Assembly (NCBI GenBank): GCA_041744755.1
Contig: JBGTKC010000133.1
Span: 1 to 64,000, forward strand
Direction: 5' to 3'
DNA: 64,000 bases
DNA from: CALDTK01 sp041744755
GTDB lineage: Bacteria; Bacteroidota; Bacteroidia; Chitinophagales; Saprospiraceae
Positions 8,806-16,905 of the stretch are shown here, piece after piece. Position 1 is the first letter of the stretch; each line of letters opens with the position of its first letter. The position numbers and the translations under genes were made by a program. Below the pieces are notes generated by a model. The model saw only the letters and a program-made list of their open reading frames with translations. It was not told where the DNA came from and made no database searches.

Positions 8806-10126
8806 GATCTACTCCGTCCTCCGGTTTTACGCCCGCCTCGGCATTTGGTTCTGCTTCCGCAAAGTCTACATCGAGCGGCGGGAGCTCGTCCCCCCCGGGC
8901 GCCACGTCATCTATGGCCTTAACCACCCGACGGCATTCCTGGAGCCGATCATCCTCGGGACCCACGTCCGCGAGCGCTGCTGGTTCATGCTGCGCGGCGA
9001 CAAGTTCGTCAATGCACCCGTGCGCTGGTTCCTCGACCAAATTCAAAACCTCCCCATCTACAAAGGTGGTGACGCCCTGGGGCGGGAGGCCCTGCGAGGT
9101 AACGTCGAGACGATGGACAGAGCCACCGACGAGATCTTGCTGGGCCGGCCGACCGTCATCCTTAGCGAGGGGGTCTGCCGCCACGAGCGACGCCTGCGGC
9201 CTATCCAGCGCGGCACAGCGCGGATGCTGTTCCAGGCGTACAAAAAGGACCGCAGCAAGGATGTCGCAATCGTGCCGGCGGCCATCAACTACACCGAGAG
9301 CAACGGCTTCCGAAGTTCGGTCACGATCACCTTCGCCGAGCCCATCCGGGCCGCCGACTACGTCGAGGCCCATCGAGCGGACGCCCGCGCCACCGTCGAC
9401 ACCGTCACAGAGGAGCTCCACCGCCGCCTCCGCGCGCTCGTCATTCACGTCGCCGACCGTCGCCGCGATGCCCTCGCCGACAAGCTCCTGCCCCTCATCC
9501 AGCACCGACGCCCCGACGGCGGTGTCGGACCCCGCAGCCCGCACAGCCCCTTCGTCCGAGAGCAGTGGCGCGCCATCGAGACCGTCAACGCCATGGACGA
9601 CTTCGAGGCCGGGCGACTTGAGCGCGACCTGGACGCCTACCTCGCCGGGCTCACCCAGCACGGCCTCACGGACGGCGGCGTGGCCCTGCCGGGGTACGCC
9701 TCCATGAGCAAGGCCGCACTCCTCTGGTTGACGGGCACCCTCGCGCTGTTCGGCTGGCTGCTCAACTTCCCCGCCGCGGCGATCACGCAGCGACAGACGG
9801 AGAAGCTGGTGCGCAATCCGCAATTCTATAGCTCGAATCGCTTCGGCATGGGACTGGCTGTCAACCTAGTCTACTGGCTCGTCTGGATGGGGATTAGCGC
9901 CGTCATCATCGGCTGGTTCGCACTGCTCGTGCCGCTGGTATTCGGCTCCCTGGGGTACTTCTACCTCGTGCACCACGATGCCTTCGCGCTCTGGCAGCAG
10001 GCGGCAAAGGTGCGGAGCGTCCCGGCGGCAACGGTCGAAGGGCTGCGGGCCGAGGCTAGCGATATCCTAACCCGCGTGGGGTTCTTCGACGAGCAGCACC
10101 TTGCCCTCGACCCCGAGCTTGCGTAG
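8804..10126 (+). CDS. Membrane-bound glycerol-phosphate/lysophospholipid acyltransferase-like protein
   Basis: A 440-residue PlsC-superfamily protein. The NHPTAFLEPII motif (near residue 40) is the Bacteroidota HX5D-type acyltransferase motif with Glu in place of Asp; the second block, IYKGGDALGREALRGN, and third, VILSEGVCRHERRLRPIQRGTARM, follow at the expected distances. Two or three hydrophobic segments lie at about residues 305-375, so the C-terminus is membrane embedded. It probably acylates glycerol phosphates in phospholipid synthesis. ATG 8804 overlaps the divergent miaA start codon. The 3' end overlaps the convergent rmuC end by 60 bp. Confidence 0.82.
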   Translation: MIYSVLRFYARLGIWFCFRKVYIERRELVPPGRHVIYGLNHPTAFLEPIILGTHVRERCWFMLRGDKFVNAPVRWFLDQIQNLPIYKGGDALGREALRGNVETMDRATDEILLGRPTVILSEGVCRHERRLRPIQRGTARMLFQAYKKDRSKDVAIVPAAINYTESNGFRSSVTITFAEPIRAADYVEAHRADARATVDTVTEELHRRLRALVIHVADRRRDALADKLLPLIQHRRPDGGVGPRSPHSPFVREQWRAIETVNAMDDFEAGRLERDLDAYLAGLTQHGLTDGGVALPGYASMSKAALLWLTGTLALFGWLLNFPAAAITQRQTEKLVRNPQFYSSNRFGMGLAVNLVYWLVWMGISAVIIGWFALLVPLVFGSLGYFYLVHHDAFALWQQAAKVRSVPAATVEGLRAEASDILTRVGFFDEQHLALDPELA

Positions 10127-11563
10127 CTTGTTGGCCTGCGCCACGAGCGTCGTGCCCGGTCGCGGACTGCGGCTAAGTTTGTTCATCGCCGACTCGTAAG
10201 AGCCGCGCGCGCCCTCGAGCTGTTTGCCGACCGCGTTCATGTCCTCCACGAAGCCGACGAACTTATCGTAGAGCTTACGTCCGACCTCGGCGATGGCCTG
10301 CGCGTTCTGGCGCTGGTCCTCCTGCTGCCAGATGTGACTCACGGTGCGCATCGTGGCGAGGAGCGTCGACGGACACACGAGCACGACCTGCGCGTCCAGC
10401 GCCTCGGTGAAGAGGCTTCCGCGCTCGCGCACCGCGGCGATGAAGGCCGGTTCGAGGGGCACGAACAGCAGCACGTAGTCCGGGCACGTCACCTGGTGGA
10501 GGTCCTGGTAGCGTTTTGCCGAAAGGCCCTTGATGTGGGACCGCACCGAGTTGACGTGCGCCCGCAGGTGCAGTCCGGCCTCTTCGTCGGTCTCGCTTCC
10601 GCAAAACTGTTCGTAGGCCGTCAGGCTCACCTTCGCGTCGATGATGATGCAGCGGTCCTGCGGGAGCTTCACGATGCAGTCCGGCCGCTGCTGGCGAGCC
10701 TGGTCCCCGCCGACGAAACTGAGCTGGGTGTCGAAGTGAGTACCGGCCTGGAGGCCCGCGGCCTCGAGTAGTCGCTCGAGGCGGTGCTCGCCCCAGTCGC
10801 CCTGGGTCTTGGCGTCGCCCTTTAGCGCCTTGGTGAGCTGTCGGGCCTCGTGGGAGAGGCCTTGATTCAGTGCCGTGAGCTGCTCGATCTGGACGCGGAG
10901 CGCGGACTTGTCCTTGCCCTCCTCCACGAACTTCTGCTCGACGGTCTGCTGAAATTCCTGAAGCTTGGTGCGGACTGGATCGAGGAGCTGCCTGAGGCCG
11001 AGCTCGTGCACCTCGCGGAGGTCGGCGCTGCTGCGCTTGAGGAGATTTTGCGAGAGGTTGGCAAACTCTTCGCGGGCGTGGAGCCGCAAGGCCGCGAACT
11101 CCTCGCGTTGTTGGGCGAGTCGCTCACGGAGCGCCTCTAGCTGGGCCTTGTACTCCGTGGCCTCCTTGGCCGTCGTCTCGTAGCGGCTCTGCTGGCGGAT
11201 AGTGAGTTGCTTCTCGGCGCTCAAGGCGGCCTCTAGGCCCGTGCGTTGCTCGCTGAAACGACGACGTTCGATACTTGCCTCTGCCTGCATACCACTCAAC
11301 TTCTCGCGCAGGTCTTGGTGCTCGGCGTTAAGCTTCTGGATCGCGGTTTGGCTCTCCATCGCCAAGTAGCGAGCATCGTCGAGGTCGCCGGCCAGCCGAT
11401 CGCCTAGCTTGCGGTACTCCTCCGACAAGGAGGTAAGTCGGGCCTTCTCGTCGCGGTCCGCCTGCACCGCAGATAGCGGGACGTGGTTACGGAACCAAGC
11501 GTAGGCTCCTCCGAGGCCGATGAGGAGCCCGAGGGCGAGACTAAAGATGTGTATCGTGTCCAT
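10067..11563 (-). CDS. rmuC: RmuC family DNA recombination-limiting protein
   Basis: RmuC proteins limit recombination-dependent rearrangements; the C-terminal half has a predicted endonuclease-like core. Here 498 residues: an N-terminal membrane anchor (IFSLALGLLIGLGGAYAWF), a long coiled coil to about residue 200, then the RmuC core with TQGDWGEHRLERLLEAAGL, RPDCIVKLPQDRCIIIDAKVSLTAYE and YVLLFVPLEPAF. The start at 11563 gives the anchor at the very N-terminus; ORF extension above it adds nothing. Stop codon overlaps the convergent acyltransferase by 60 bp. Two mini-hairpins of opposite orientation lie 82 bp apart within it. Confidence 0.92.
   Translation of the reverse strand: MDTIHIFSLALGLLIGLGGAYAWFRNHVPLSAVQADRDEKARLTSLSEEYRKLGDRLAGDLDDARYLAMESQTAIQKLNAEHQDLREKLSGMQAEASIERRRFSEQRTGLEAALSAEKQLTIRQQSRYETTAKEATEYKAQLEALRERLAQQREEFAALRLHAREEFANLSQNLLKRSSADLREVHELGLRQLLDPVRTKLQEFQQTVEQKFVEEGKDKSALRVQIEQLTALNQGLSHEARQLTKALKGDAKTQGDWGEHRLERLLEAAGLQAGTHFDTQLSFVGGDQARQQRPDCIVKLPQDRCIIIDAKVSLTAYEQFCGSETDEEAGLHLRAHVNSVRSHIKGLSAKRYQDLHQVTCPDYVLLFVPLEPAFIAAVRERGSLFTEALDAQVVLVCPSTLLATMRTVSHIWQQEDQRQNAQAIAEVGRKLYDKFVGFVEDMNAVGKQLEGARGSYESAMNKLSRSPRPGTTLVAQANKLRKLGVEGKVLLVEEPHAG
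10513..10527 (+). repeat. GNAA mini-hairpin motif, copy 7
   Basis: Stem GCC/GGC, loop GAAA. Inside rmuC, antisense, read as GLSAKR. Confidence 0.88.
10595..10607 (-). repeat. GNAA mini-hairpin motif, copy 8
   Basis: Two-bp stem GC/GC, loop GGAA, GTTTT on the minus strand. Inside rmuC, sense, read as QFCGSE; opposite-orientation partner of copy 7. Confidence 0.7.
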
Positions 11564-11572
11564 AGCGAATCC

Positions 11573-11587
11573 GCATGACTGCAAAAC
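11573..11587 (-). repeat. Looser mini-hairpin variant (loop GTCA)
   Basis: GTTTT, stem GCA/TGC, loop GTCA (GNNA rather than GNAA), 10 bases upstream of the rmuC start. Confidence 0.4.
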
Positions 11588-11652
11588 GCAAGGTGTGGGA
11601 AGTGCTCGCGCGGCCTCGACCGAGCTTTTCCACAGTGTGGAGATTTCGCGAT

Positions 11653-13791
11653 TCAGGAGAAGAGCCTAAACGTCAGCAGCGCCCCGAAGTAAGCCAGCAC
11701 CGTCATGTACCCGAATTGCACCGCGGGCCACTTCCACGTCCCCGTCTCCTGTCGGGTGATCGCGAGGGTGCTCATGCACTGCATCGCGAAAAGGTAAAAT
11801 ACGATCAGCGAGGCAGCCGTGGCCGCGGTGTACACGGCGGTCCCGTCCGGGTGACGCGCCTCGGCGAGGCGTTCGGTGATGAGCACCTCGTCGTCCGAGG
11901 AGCCGATCGCGTACAGGGTTGCGATCGTCCCCACGAAAACCTCGCGGGCGGCGAAGCTGCTGAGCAGCGCGATCCCGATCTTCCAATCGTAACCGAGCGG
12001 CCGGATGGCGGGCTCGATGGTGCGTCCGACGATGCCCGCGTAGCTGGCTTCTAGGCGGGCGTTGGCGATCAGGTCCTCGGTGGTGGAACGGTCGGCTTGC
12101 GCGCGTTCTGCCTGCTGTATCGCGGCGGCCTCCGCGTCCGCCATCGCCGCCCCCGGACCGAAACTCGCCGCTACCCAGAGGACCATGCTGATGGCCAGGA
12201 TGATTTTGCCGGCCCCGATGATGAAGGATTTGGTTTTCACCCACACCGTCGTAAAGACGTTGCGCCACACCGGCATCCGGTAGATCGGCAGTTCCATCAT
12301 GAGGTAGCTCTGCTCGGCGTTCGGGAGGATGAGTTTGAAGGCTAGTGCGGCCACTAGCGCCGAGAGCGCACTCAGCAGGTAGATCCCCACGAAGGTGAGG
12401 GCCTGGGCGTTGAACACTCCCCACACCGTGACCGCGGGTACCGCAAAGCCGATCAGGATCGCGTACACCGGAATCCTCGCCGAGCAGGAGATCAGCGGGG
12501 AGACGAGGATGGTGATCAGTCGCTCTTTGGGGTTGGCGATGGTACGCGTGCTCATGATCGCCGGTATCGCACAGGCCCCGCTTGAGGCCAGCGCCACCAG
12601 CGACCGTCCGTTGAGCCCGAAGCGCTGCATGAGCCTGTCGGATAGAAACACCGCGCGCGCCATGTAGCCGACCTCCTCGAGGATACCGAGCAGCAAAAAA
12701 AGCAACGCGATCGGTGGGACGAACACCATGATCCCCGCCAGACCCGCGATGACGCCGTCGACGAGGAAGTCCGCGAGGTAGCCTTTCGGCAAAACCGTAC
12801 GTACGAAGCCCCCCGTTTTGGCGAAAGCCGCCTCGATCAAATCCGCCGGCACCGCCGACCACACAAAAATGGCCTGGAAGACGAGCAGGAGGATGAGGAG
12901 AAAAATAAGGGGCCCGGCCACCGGGTGCGTCAGCACGGCGTCGAGTCTGTCGGTGAGCCTGTCCCCGTCGCTGCTCTCGCGCGCGGCCCGCAACTTCGGC
13001 AGGAAGCGGTCGTAGCGCTGCATCGTCTCGCGGACCTGCGACCCCATCGAGAGCCAGGGGACGATTCCGGCCCCGCCGGCTGCACCTATAGCGGCTGCCT
13101 TGAGGGCAGGCGCGAGTTGGGTCTCGTCGGCGTGGTGGACACTGAGCAGGCGCGCGAAGTCACTGCGGCCGTAGCCTCGCTCGCGCAAGGGCCGTACGAT
13201 GTCGCGCTCCTGGCCGGAGAGCGCGAACCAATTGCTCTCGGCCGGGGCGACCGCGGGGGCTGCGGCGATGGCTGTATGCAGTGCGGTCGTGAGTTCGGGT
13301 AGACCTTGGCCCGTGCGGGCGCTTACGCTAATGACGGGCACCCCGAGCATCTCCCCCAATTCGGCGAGGTCTAGGTGCGCCCGGCCCTCTGCGCTCTCGT
13401 CGGCGAAATTGAGCGCCACCACCGTGGGGTAGTGGAGGTCTAAGACCTGCGTCAGGAGCAGGAGGTGCTTGTCGAGCTTCGAGCCATCGGCCACGTACAG
13501 CAGGACGTCCGGTTCGGCGCCGGGGAGGTAGCCGAGTAGGGCCTCGAACACGACGCGCTCGTCGAGGCTGCTCGGGTGGAGACTGTAGGTGCCCGGGAGG
13601 TCGGTGACTTCGACGTCGAGGTCGTGGACGCGCATGCGGCCGACGACGTGCTCGACGGTGACGCCGGGGAAATTGCCGGTGCGCTGGCGCAGGCCGGTGA
13701 GCTTATTGAAGAGACTCGTCTTGCCGCTGTTCGGGTTGCCAACGAGGGCGATGCGGGGGGTCGACAAACCGGGACTGAATTTTTTTGCCAC
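11653..13791 (-). CDS. feoB: Ferrous iron transporter FeoB
   Basis: Inner-membrane Fe(II) transporter with a cytoplasmic GTPase domain. The 712 residues show G1 GNPNSGKTS (residues 18-26), G3 DLPGTYSL, G4 NFAD, G5 SVSARTGQG, then a long polytopic region with two Gate-type segments (PPIALLFLLLGILEEVGYMARAVF and the second half) and the conserved GCAIPAIMSTRTI and ISCSARIPVYAILI motifs. It follows feoA by 42 bp and is surely in one operon. The feoAB promoter has a candidate operator. Two mini-hairpins 34 bp apart lie in the linker before the first Gate domain. Confidence 0.97.
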   Translation of the reverse strand: MAKKFSPGLSTPRIALVGNPNSGKTSLFNKLTGLRQRTGNFPGVTVEHVVGRMRVHDLDVEVTDLPGTYSLHPSSLDERVVFEALLGYLPGAEPDVLLYVADGSKLDKHLLLLTQVLDLHYPTVVALNFADESAEGRAHLDLAELGEMLGVPVISVSARTGQGLPELTTALHTAIAAAPAVAPAESNWFALSGQERDIVRPLRERGYGRSDFARLLSVHHADETQLAPALKAAAIGAAGGAGIVPWLSMGSQVRETMQRYDRFLPKLRAARESSDGDRLTDRLDAVLTHPVAGPLIFLLILLLVFQAIFVWSAVPADLIEAAFAKTGGFVRTVLPKGYLADFLVDGVIAGLAGIMVFVPPIALLFLLLGILEEVGYMARAVFLSDRLMQRFGLNGRSLVALASSGACAIPAIMSTRTIANPKERLITILVSPLISCSARIPVYAILIGFAVPAVTVWGVFNAQALTFVGIYLLSALSALVAALAFKLILPNAEQSYLMMELPIYRMPVWRNVFTTVWVKTKSFIIGAGKIILAISMVLWVAASFGPGAAMADAEAAAIQQAERAQADRSTTEDLIANARLEASYAGIVGRTIEPAIRPLGYDWKIGIALLSSFAAREVFVGTIATLYAIGSSDDEVLITERLAEARHPDGTAVYTAATAASLIVFYLFAMQCMSTLAITRQETGTWKWPAVQFGYMTVLAYFGALLTFRLFS
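12781..12795 (-). repeat. GNAA mini-hairpin motif, copy 9
   Basis: Stem GCC/GGC, loop GAAA, GTTTT on the minus strand. Inside feoB, sense, read as VLPKGY at a site that is LPEG in typical FeoB proteins. Confidence 0.88.
12815..12829 (+). repeat. GNAA mini-hairpin motif, copy 10
   Basis: Stem GGC/GCC, loop GAAA. Inside feoB, antisense, read as AFAKTG; only 19 bases separate it from copy 9, the tightest pair in the window. Confidence 0.9.
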
Positions 13792-13819
13792 CGCACGGCG
13801 GCGTCGAAGCGGGTGTTGA

Positions 13820-13834
13820 GTTTTGGCGAAAGCC
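13820..13834 (+). repeat. GNAA mini-hairpin motif, copy 11
   Basis: Stem GGC/GCC, loop GAAA. Lies in the 42-bp feoA-feoB spacer and its last base overlaps the feoA stop codon. Confidence 0.9.
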
Positions 13835-14115
13835 TACAGAATATCGGCGATGCGCTGGACCAGAAGGCAGGCGGCCTCCTCGCGGCGCACGGCGAGTTTG
13901 CGGCCATCGACATTAAAATAGCAAGCCTTGCCCCATGCGGCGCGGCGTACCAGCTCAACCTCGCTGCCTGGTCGCACCCCCATACACATGAACTTCTGCG
14001 CGAAACACTCGTCCGAGAAGCCGCAAACGCGCCCGCGCTGGCGTTCCAACATCTCTGAAGCCTTCAGCGAGGGCTCGGGCGATGGCGATGTATCAGGTGC
14101 GAAGCCCTCGATCAT
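13834..14115 (-). CDS. feoA: Ferrous iron transport accessory protein FeoA
   Basis: Small SH3-like cytoplasmic protein of 93 residues that works with FeoB. The core from about residue 33 (FSDECFAQKFMCMGVRPGSEVELVRRAAWGKACYFNVDGRKLAVRREEA) fits FeoA: a conserved MGxxPGxxVxL turn followed by the ExA helix. The N-terminal 30 residues are low-complexity and may not be conserved. A near-consensus promoter ends four bases before ATG 14115, which suggests that transcription begins at or next to the start codon. First gene of the feoAB operon. Confidence 0.9.
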   Translation of the reverse strand: MIEGFAPDTSPSPEPSLKASEMLERQRGRVCGFSDECFAQKFMCMGVRPGSEVELVRRAAWGKACYFNVDGRKLAVRREEAACLLVQRIADIL

Positions 14116-14119
14116 GGGG

Positions 14120-14152
14120 CGAAGTTATCTAGAAATGGTCTAGCTAAGCAAA
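14120..14152 (-). promoter_or_regulatory. feoAB promoter
   Basis: Minus strand TTTG (14152-14149), 21-base spacer, TAACTTCG (14127-14120), one mismatch to TAnnTTTG. Only four bases separate the -7 box from the feoA ATG, predicting a leaderless mRNA. Confidence 0.55.
14129..14143. promoter_or_regulatory. Candidate operator in feoAB promoter
   Basis: Inverted repeat CTAGA-AATGG-TCTAG sits between the -33 and -7 boxes of the feoAB promoter, where a repressor would block transcription. A metal-responsive regulator (Fur or DtxR/MntR type) is an inference from the gene content; the sequence is not a clear match to the E. coli Fur box. Confidence 0.4.
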
Positions 14153-14215
14153 GGCCGAACATCATTCTTTACCGAGAGTTGAGGCGGGGGTTAGCGAAAA
14201 TTCGCTGGCTGTGCA

Positions 14216-14245
14216 TTGCCCGCCTTGCGGCCGAGCCTATCTTTG
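14216..14245 (+). promoter_or_regulatory. etfBA promoter
   Basis: TTG (14216-14218), 19-base spacer, TATCTTTG (14238-14245): a perfect Bacteroidota -7 box at correct spacing, 56 bases upstream of the etfB ATG. A short inverted repeat (AGCGAA-AA-TTCGCT, 14193-14206) lies just upstream. Confidence 0.7.
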
Positions 14246-14301
14246 GGCCGCTCGCAGCACCCGCGGGCAGCGCCCTCTCACCAAATACCCGACCTCTCGG
14301 T

Positions 14302-15042
14302 ATGAATATTCTCGTCTGCATCTCCAAGGTGCCCGACACGACCGCGAAGATCGCCTTCACGAACGACAACACGACCTTTGACGAAACCGGGGTCCAGTTT
14401 ATCCTTAACCCCTACGACGAGTGGTACGCCCTCGTACGCGCCCTCGAGCTCACCGAAGGCGGGAAGGGCGCGACCACGGTGGTCAACGTGGGCCCGAAGG
14501 AGAACGAGTCCGTTATCCGTAAGGCCTTGGCCATCGGCGCAGACGCGGCCGTCCGTATCGAGAGCCCCGCCCCCGACACCTACACCGTCGCCAAGGCGAT
14601 CGCCGACTACGTCCAGGGCCAAAGCTTCGACCTCATCCTCACCGGGAAGGAGACCATCGACTACAATGGCTCCGAGGTAGGCGCCATGATCGCGGAGCTC
14701 TTAGACCTGCCGTACGTCTCCTATGCGAGCAAGCTCGATGTGGACGGCGCCGTGGCCTTCGTCAAGCGTGATATCGAGGGCGGGGTCGAAAGCTTGGAGG
14801 TTGACCTGCCGGCCGTCATCAGCGCGGCAAAAGGCATGGCCGAGCAGCGGATCCCCAACATGCGTGGGATCATGATGGCGAAGAAAAAGCCCCTCGACGT
14901 GGTGGCGCCAACCGTCGTCGCGCCCAAGGCCAAAGTCTCAAAATATCAGCTGCCGGACAACAAAGGCTCGGTCCGCATGATCGATGCCGACAATATGGAT
15001 GAGCTCGTCCGCCTCCTCCACGAGGAGGCTAAAGTCATTTGA
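14302..15042 (+). CDS. etfB: Electron transfer flavoprotein beta subunit
   Basis: Beta subunit of ETF, which passes electrons from acyl-CoA dehydrogenases to the respiratory chain through ETF-quinone oxidoreductase. The 246 residues begin MNILVCISKVPDTTAKI, the family start, so longer open sequence upstream to 14179 is rejected. Visible: NPYDEWYALVRALEL, GADAAVRI, LILTGKETIDYNGSEVGAMIAELLDLPYVS and the C-terminal IPNMRGIMMAKKKPL, the ETF-beta signature. It lies 30 bp upstream of etfA, with an A-rich leader and no Shine-Dalgarno sequence. A strong promoter precedes it. Confidence 0.96.
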   Translation: MNILVCISKVPDTTAKIAFTNDNTTFDETGVQFILNPYDEWYALVRALELTEGGKGATTVVNVGPKENESVIRKALAIGADAAVRIESPAPDTYTVAKAIADYVQGQSFDLILTGKETIDYNGSEVGAMIAELLDLPYVSYASKLDVDGAVAFVKRDIEGGVESLEVDLPAVISAAKGMAEQRIPNMRGIMMAKKKPLDVVAPTVVAPKAKVSKYQLPDNKGSVRMIDADNMDELVRLLHEEAKVI

Positions 15043-15072
15043 AGCCTCCCTCACCGAAAAAATCAAAATACT

Positions 15073-16029
15073 ATGTCTGTACTCGTTTTTGCCGAGAGCA
15101 GCAACCAGAAATTTAAGAAGAGCACCTACGAGACCATCACTTACGCCCGCAAAGCCGCCGATCAGTTCGGCACCGAGCTCGTCGCGGTGGTTGTCGGTCA
15201 GGTGGGCGACCTAGCCCCACTGGGTGAGTACGGCGCCGACCGTGTGGTGCAGGTCGCTTACGACGGAGGGTTCGACTCGCAAGTTTACGCGACGGCCATC
15301 GCCGAAGTGGCTAAAGCTGCCGGCGCCGAACTCGTCATTATGTCGCACAGCAGCACGGGCAAGAGTCTACTCGGCCGGGTCGGCGTCAAGCTGGATGCCG
15401 GTACCGTGGCCGGCGCAAACGCACTACCTCAGGGTAGCCTCGGTGACCTCAGCTTCGAAAAGCCGGTTTTCTCGGGCAAGGCCCTCGCGACCGTCGCGGT
15501 GTCAACCCCTGTGGCGGTGATGTCTCTGATGGGCAACACGTTGCCCCCGGCCAAGACCGGCCACGCCGGCACCGTAGAGCAGGCCAACGTCTCGCTCCCT
15601 GCTGCGAAAATTCGAGTGAAGTCCGTCGACCGCGTCGAAGGCGTGACCCCGCTACCCGAGGCCGAGCTTGTCGTGAGCGCCGGGCGTGGCGTCAAGGATC
15701 CCGGTAATTGGGGCATCATCGAGCAACTCGCCACGCAGCTCAACGCCACCACCGCCTGCAGCCGCCCGGTAGCCGACGCTGGCTGGCGCCCGCACCATGA
15801 GCACGTCGGGCAGACCGGCATCGCCGTGCGCCCGAACCTCTATATCGCGATCGGGATTTCCGGAGCGATCCAGCACTTGGCCGGCGTCAATAACTCGAAG
15901 ACGATCGTCGTCATCAACAAGGACCCGGAAGCGCCTTTCTTTAAGGCGGCAGACTACGGCGTCGTAGGTGATCTCTTCGACGTGGTGCCAAAGCTCACGG
16001 AGGCCGTCAAGCGCTACCAGGAGCACTAG
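15073..16029 (+). CDS. etfA: Electron transfer flavoprotein alpha subunit
   Basis: Alpha subunit of ETF, carrying most of the FAD site. The 318 residues show the N-terminal adenine-binding-like domain and the C-terminal FAD domain: VVSAGRGVKDPGNWGIIEQLA, RPVADAGWRPHHEHVGQTG, YIAIGISGAIQHLAGVNNSKTIVVINKDPEAPFFKAADYGVVGDLFDVVPKL. All the usual flavin-contacting segments are present. It forms a complex with EtfB from the same operon. No acyl-CoA dehydrogenase is adjacent. Confidence 0.97.
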   Translation: MSVLVFAESSNQKFKKSTYETITYARKAADQFGTELVAVVVGQVGDLAPLGEYGADRVVQVAYDGGFDSQVYATAIAEVAKAAGAELVIMSHSSTGKSLLGRVGVKLDAGTVAGANALPQGSLGDLSFEKPVFSGKALATVAVSTPVAVMSLMGNTLPPAKTGHAGTVEQANVSLPAAKIRVKSVDRVEGVTPLPEAELVVSAGRGVKDPGNWGIIEQLATQLNATTACSRPVADAGWRPHHEHVGQTGIAVRPNLYIAIGISGAIQHLAGVNNSKTIVVINKDPEAPFFKAADYGVVGDLFDVVPKLTEAVKRYQEH

Positions 16030-16046
16030 ACGCTGGCAACGGACAC

Positions 16047-16388
16047 CTAGGCATCTGGGTGGCGCAGGGCATCTTTTACCTCGTCGGTGTCGCCCGCGCC
16101 ACCCAGTTTGTCGTTAAGGGCGAAGAACTCTGCCTCCGTAGGCGGTATGGAATCCTCGCCGTCGGTCATCTTGTGGGCGATCTCGCGAGCTTCTTCCGGT
16201 GTGGCCTCCTCTAAGATCTCCACCTCGGCATCGGAGGAGGCGATGTTGTAGTTCGATTTATTGACCCAGTTCAACTCATCGGTACCCTCCTTGCGGTAGA
16301 ATCGCGTATACAGGAGGGCAATGACGCCGACCAGCACGAGGCCGCCGATCAGGTAGAAGAGACTCGAGTCTAACAACGTGGTTTCCAT
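16047..16388 (-). CDS. Small single-pass membrane protein, unknown function
   Basis: A 113-residue protein not assigned to a family. METTLLDSSLFYLIGGLVLVGVIALLYTRFYRKEG shows a short periplasmic N-terminus and one transmembrane helix (about residues 11-28), followed by an acidic cytoplasmic tail rich in Glu, Asp and Ala. Codon use and third-position GC resemble neighbours, so it is probably real. It converges on etfA with 17 bp between stops. The DUF1232 gene lies 46 bp upstream on the same strand and may share its transcript. Function unknown. Confidence 0.6.
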   Translation of the reverse strand: METTLLDSSLFYLIGGLVLVGVIALLYTRFYRKEGTDELNWVNKSNYNIASSDAEVEILEEATPEEAREIAHKMTDGEDSIPPTEAEFFALNDKLGGAGDTDEVKDALRHPDA

Positions 16389-16434
16389 AGCTGGGGGAAC
16401 AAGGGAATACGGCGAACGTTCGGAAGTTAGATTC

Positions 16435-16905
16435 TTATACCCGCCGGGATTCGAGTTCGCCGCTGATGGCCAAATCCTTCTTTTGCGCGGCCTCGAAAGC
16501 CTCAAATTTGGACAGCTCCTCACCGAGCATCGAGAGGATGTATCCGATGAGCGTGATGTCGTCTAGATAGCCGACAAAGGGGATTGCGTCAGGGATGAGG
16601 TCGAGTGGCGAGACGAAGTAGAGCAGCGCGGCGACCGTCAGGATGACGTGCTTCTTCGATACGTCCCGGTAGTCACCTTTCGCGTACGCTTTTACGAGGC
16701 GAACGAGCCGCCTTACGCTCGCGATGCCTTCGCTCGCCATGCCTTTGAGGCTGGTGTCCTTCTCGGCTTTCGTCATGGACTTTTTGGCTACCTCGTAGAG
16801 GAGATAGGGTTTACCGACGATCCCGCTCGCGCGGACGAGCAGGCGGCGGAAGAGGAAGCTCTTGGTAATTCGGCCGATGGAAAAGCCTGATGAGTGGTCT
16901 GCCAT
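16435..16905 (-). CDS. YkvA-like DUF1232 membrane protein
   Basis: A 156-residue protein with the DUF1232 signature around residues 95-125: LLYFVSPLDLIPDAIPFVGYLDD, in which the hydrophobic YFVSPxDLIPD and GxxDD motifs are diagnostic. The preceding basic segment and following amphipathic helices are typical. Family function is not established; members are small inner-membrane-associated proteins. It precedes the small membrane protein at 16047 on the same strand. Confidence 0.85.
   Translation of the reverse strand: MADHSSGFSIGRITKSFLFRRLLVRASGIVGKPYLLYEVAKKSMTKAEKDTSLKGMASEGIASVRRLVRLVKAYAKGDYRDVSKKHVILTVAALLYFVSPLDLIPDAIPFVGYLDDITLIGYILSMLGEELSKFEAFEAAQKKDLAISGELESRRV

Noticed and set aside
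8783..9823. Minus-strand open frame opposite the acyltransferase
   Set aside because: Antisense shadow in GC-rich DNA; the plus strand has all conserved acyltransferase motifs.
11926..11940. GTTTT plus perfect 3-bp stem CGT/ACG with loop GGGG in feoB
   Set aside because: Encodes the conserved VFVGT segment of FeoB and the loop is outside the GNNA/GNAB class; two or three GTTTT-plus-stem matches with random loops are expected by chance.
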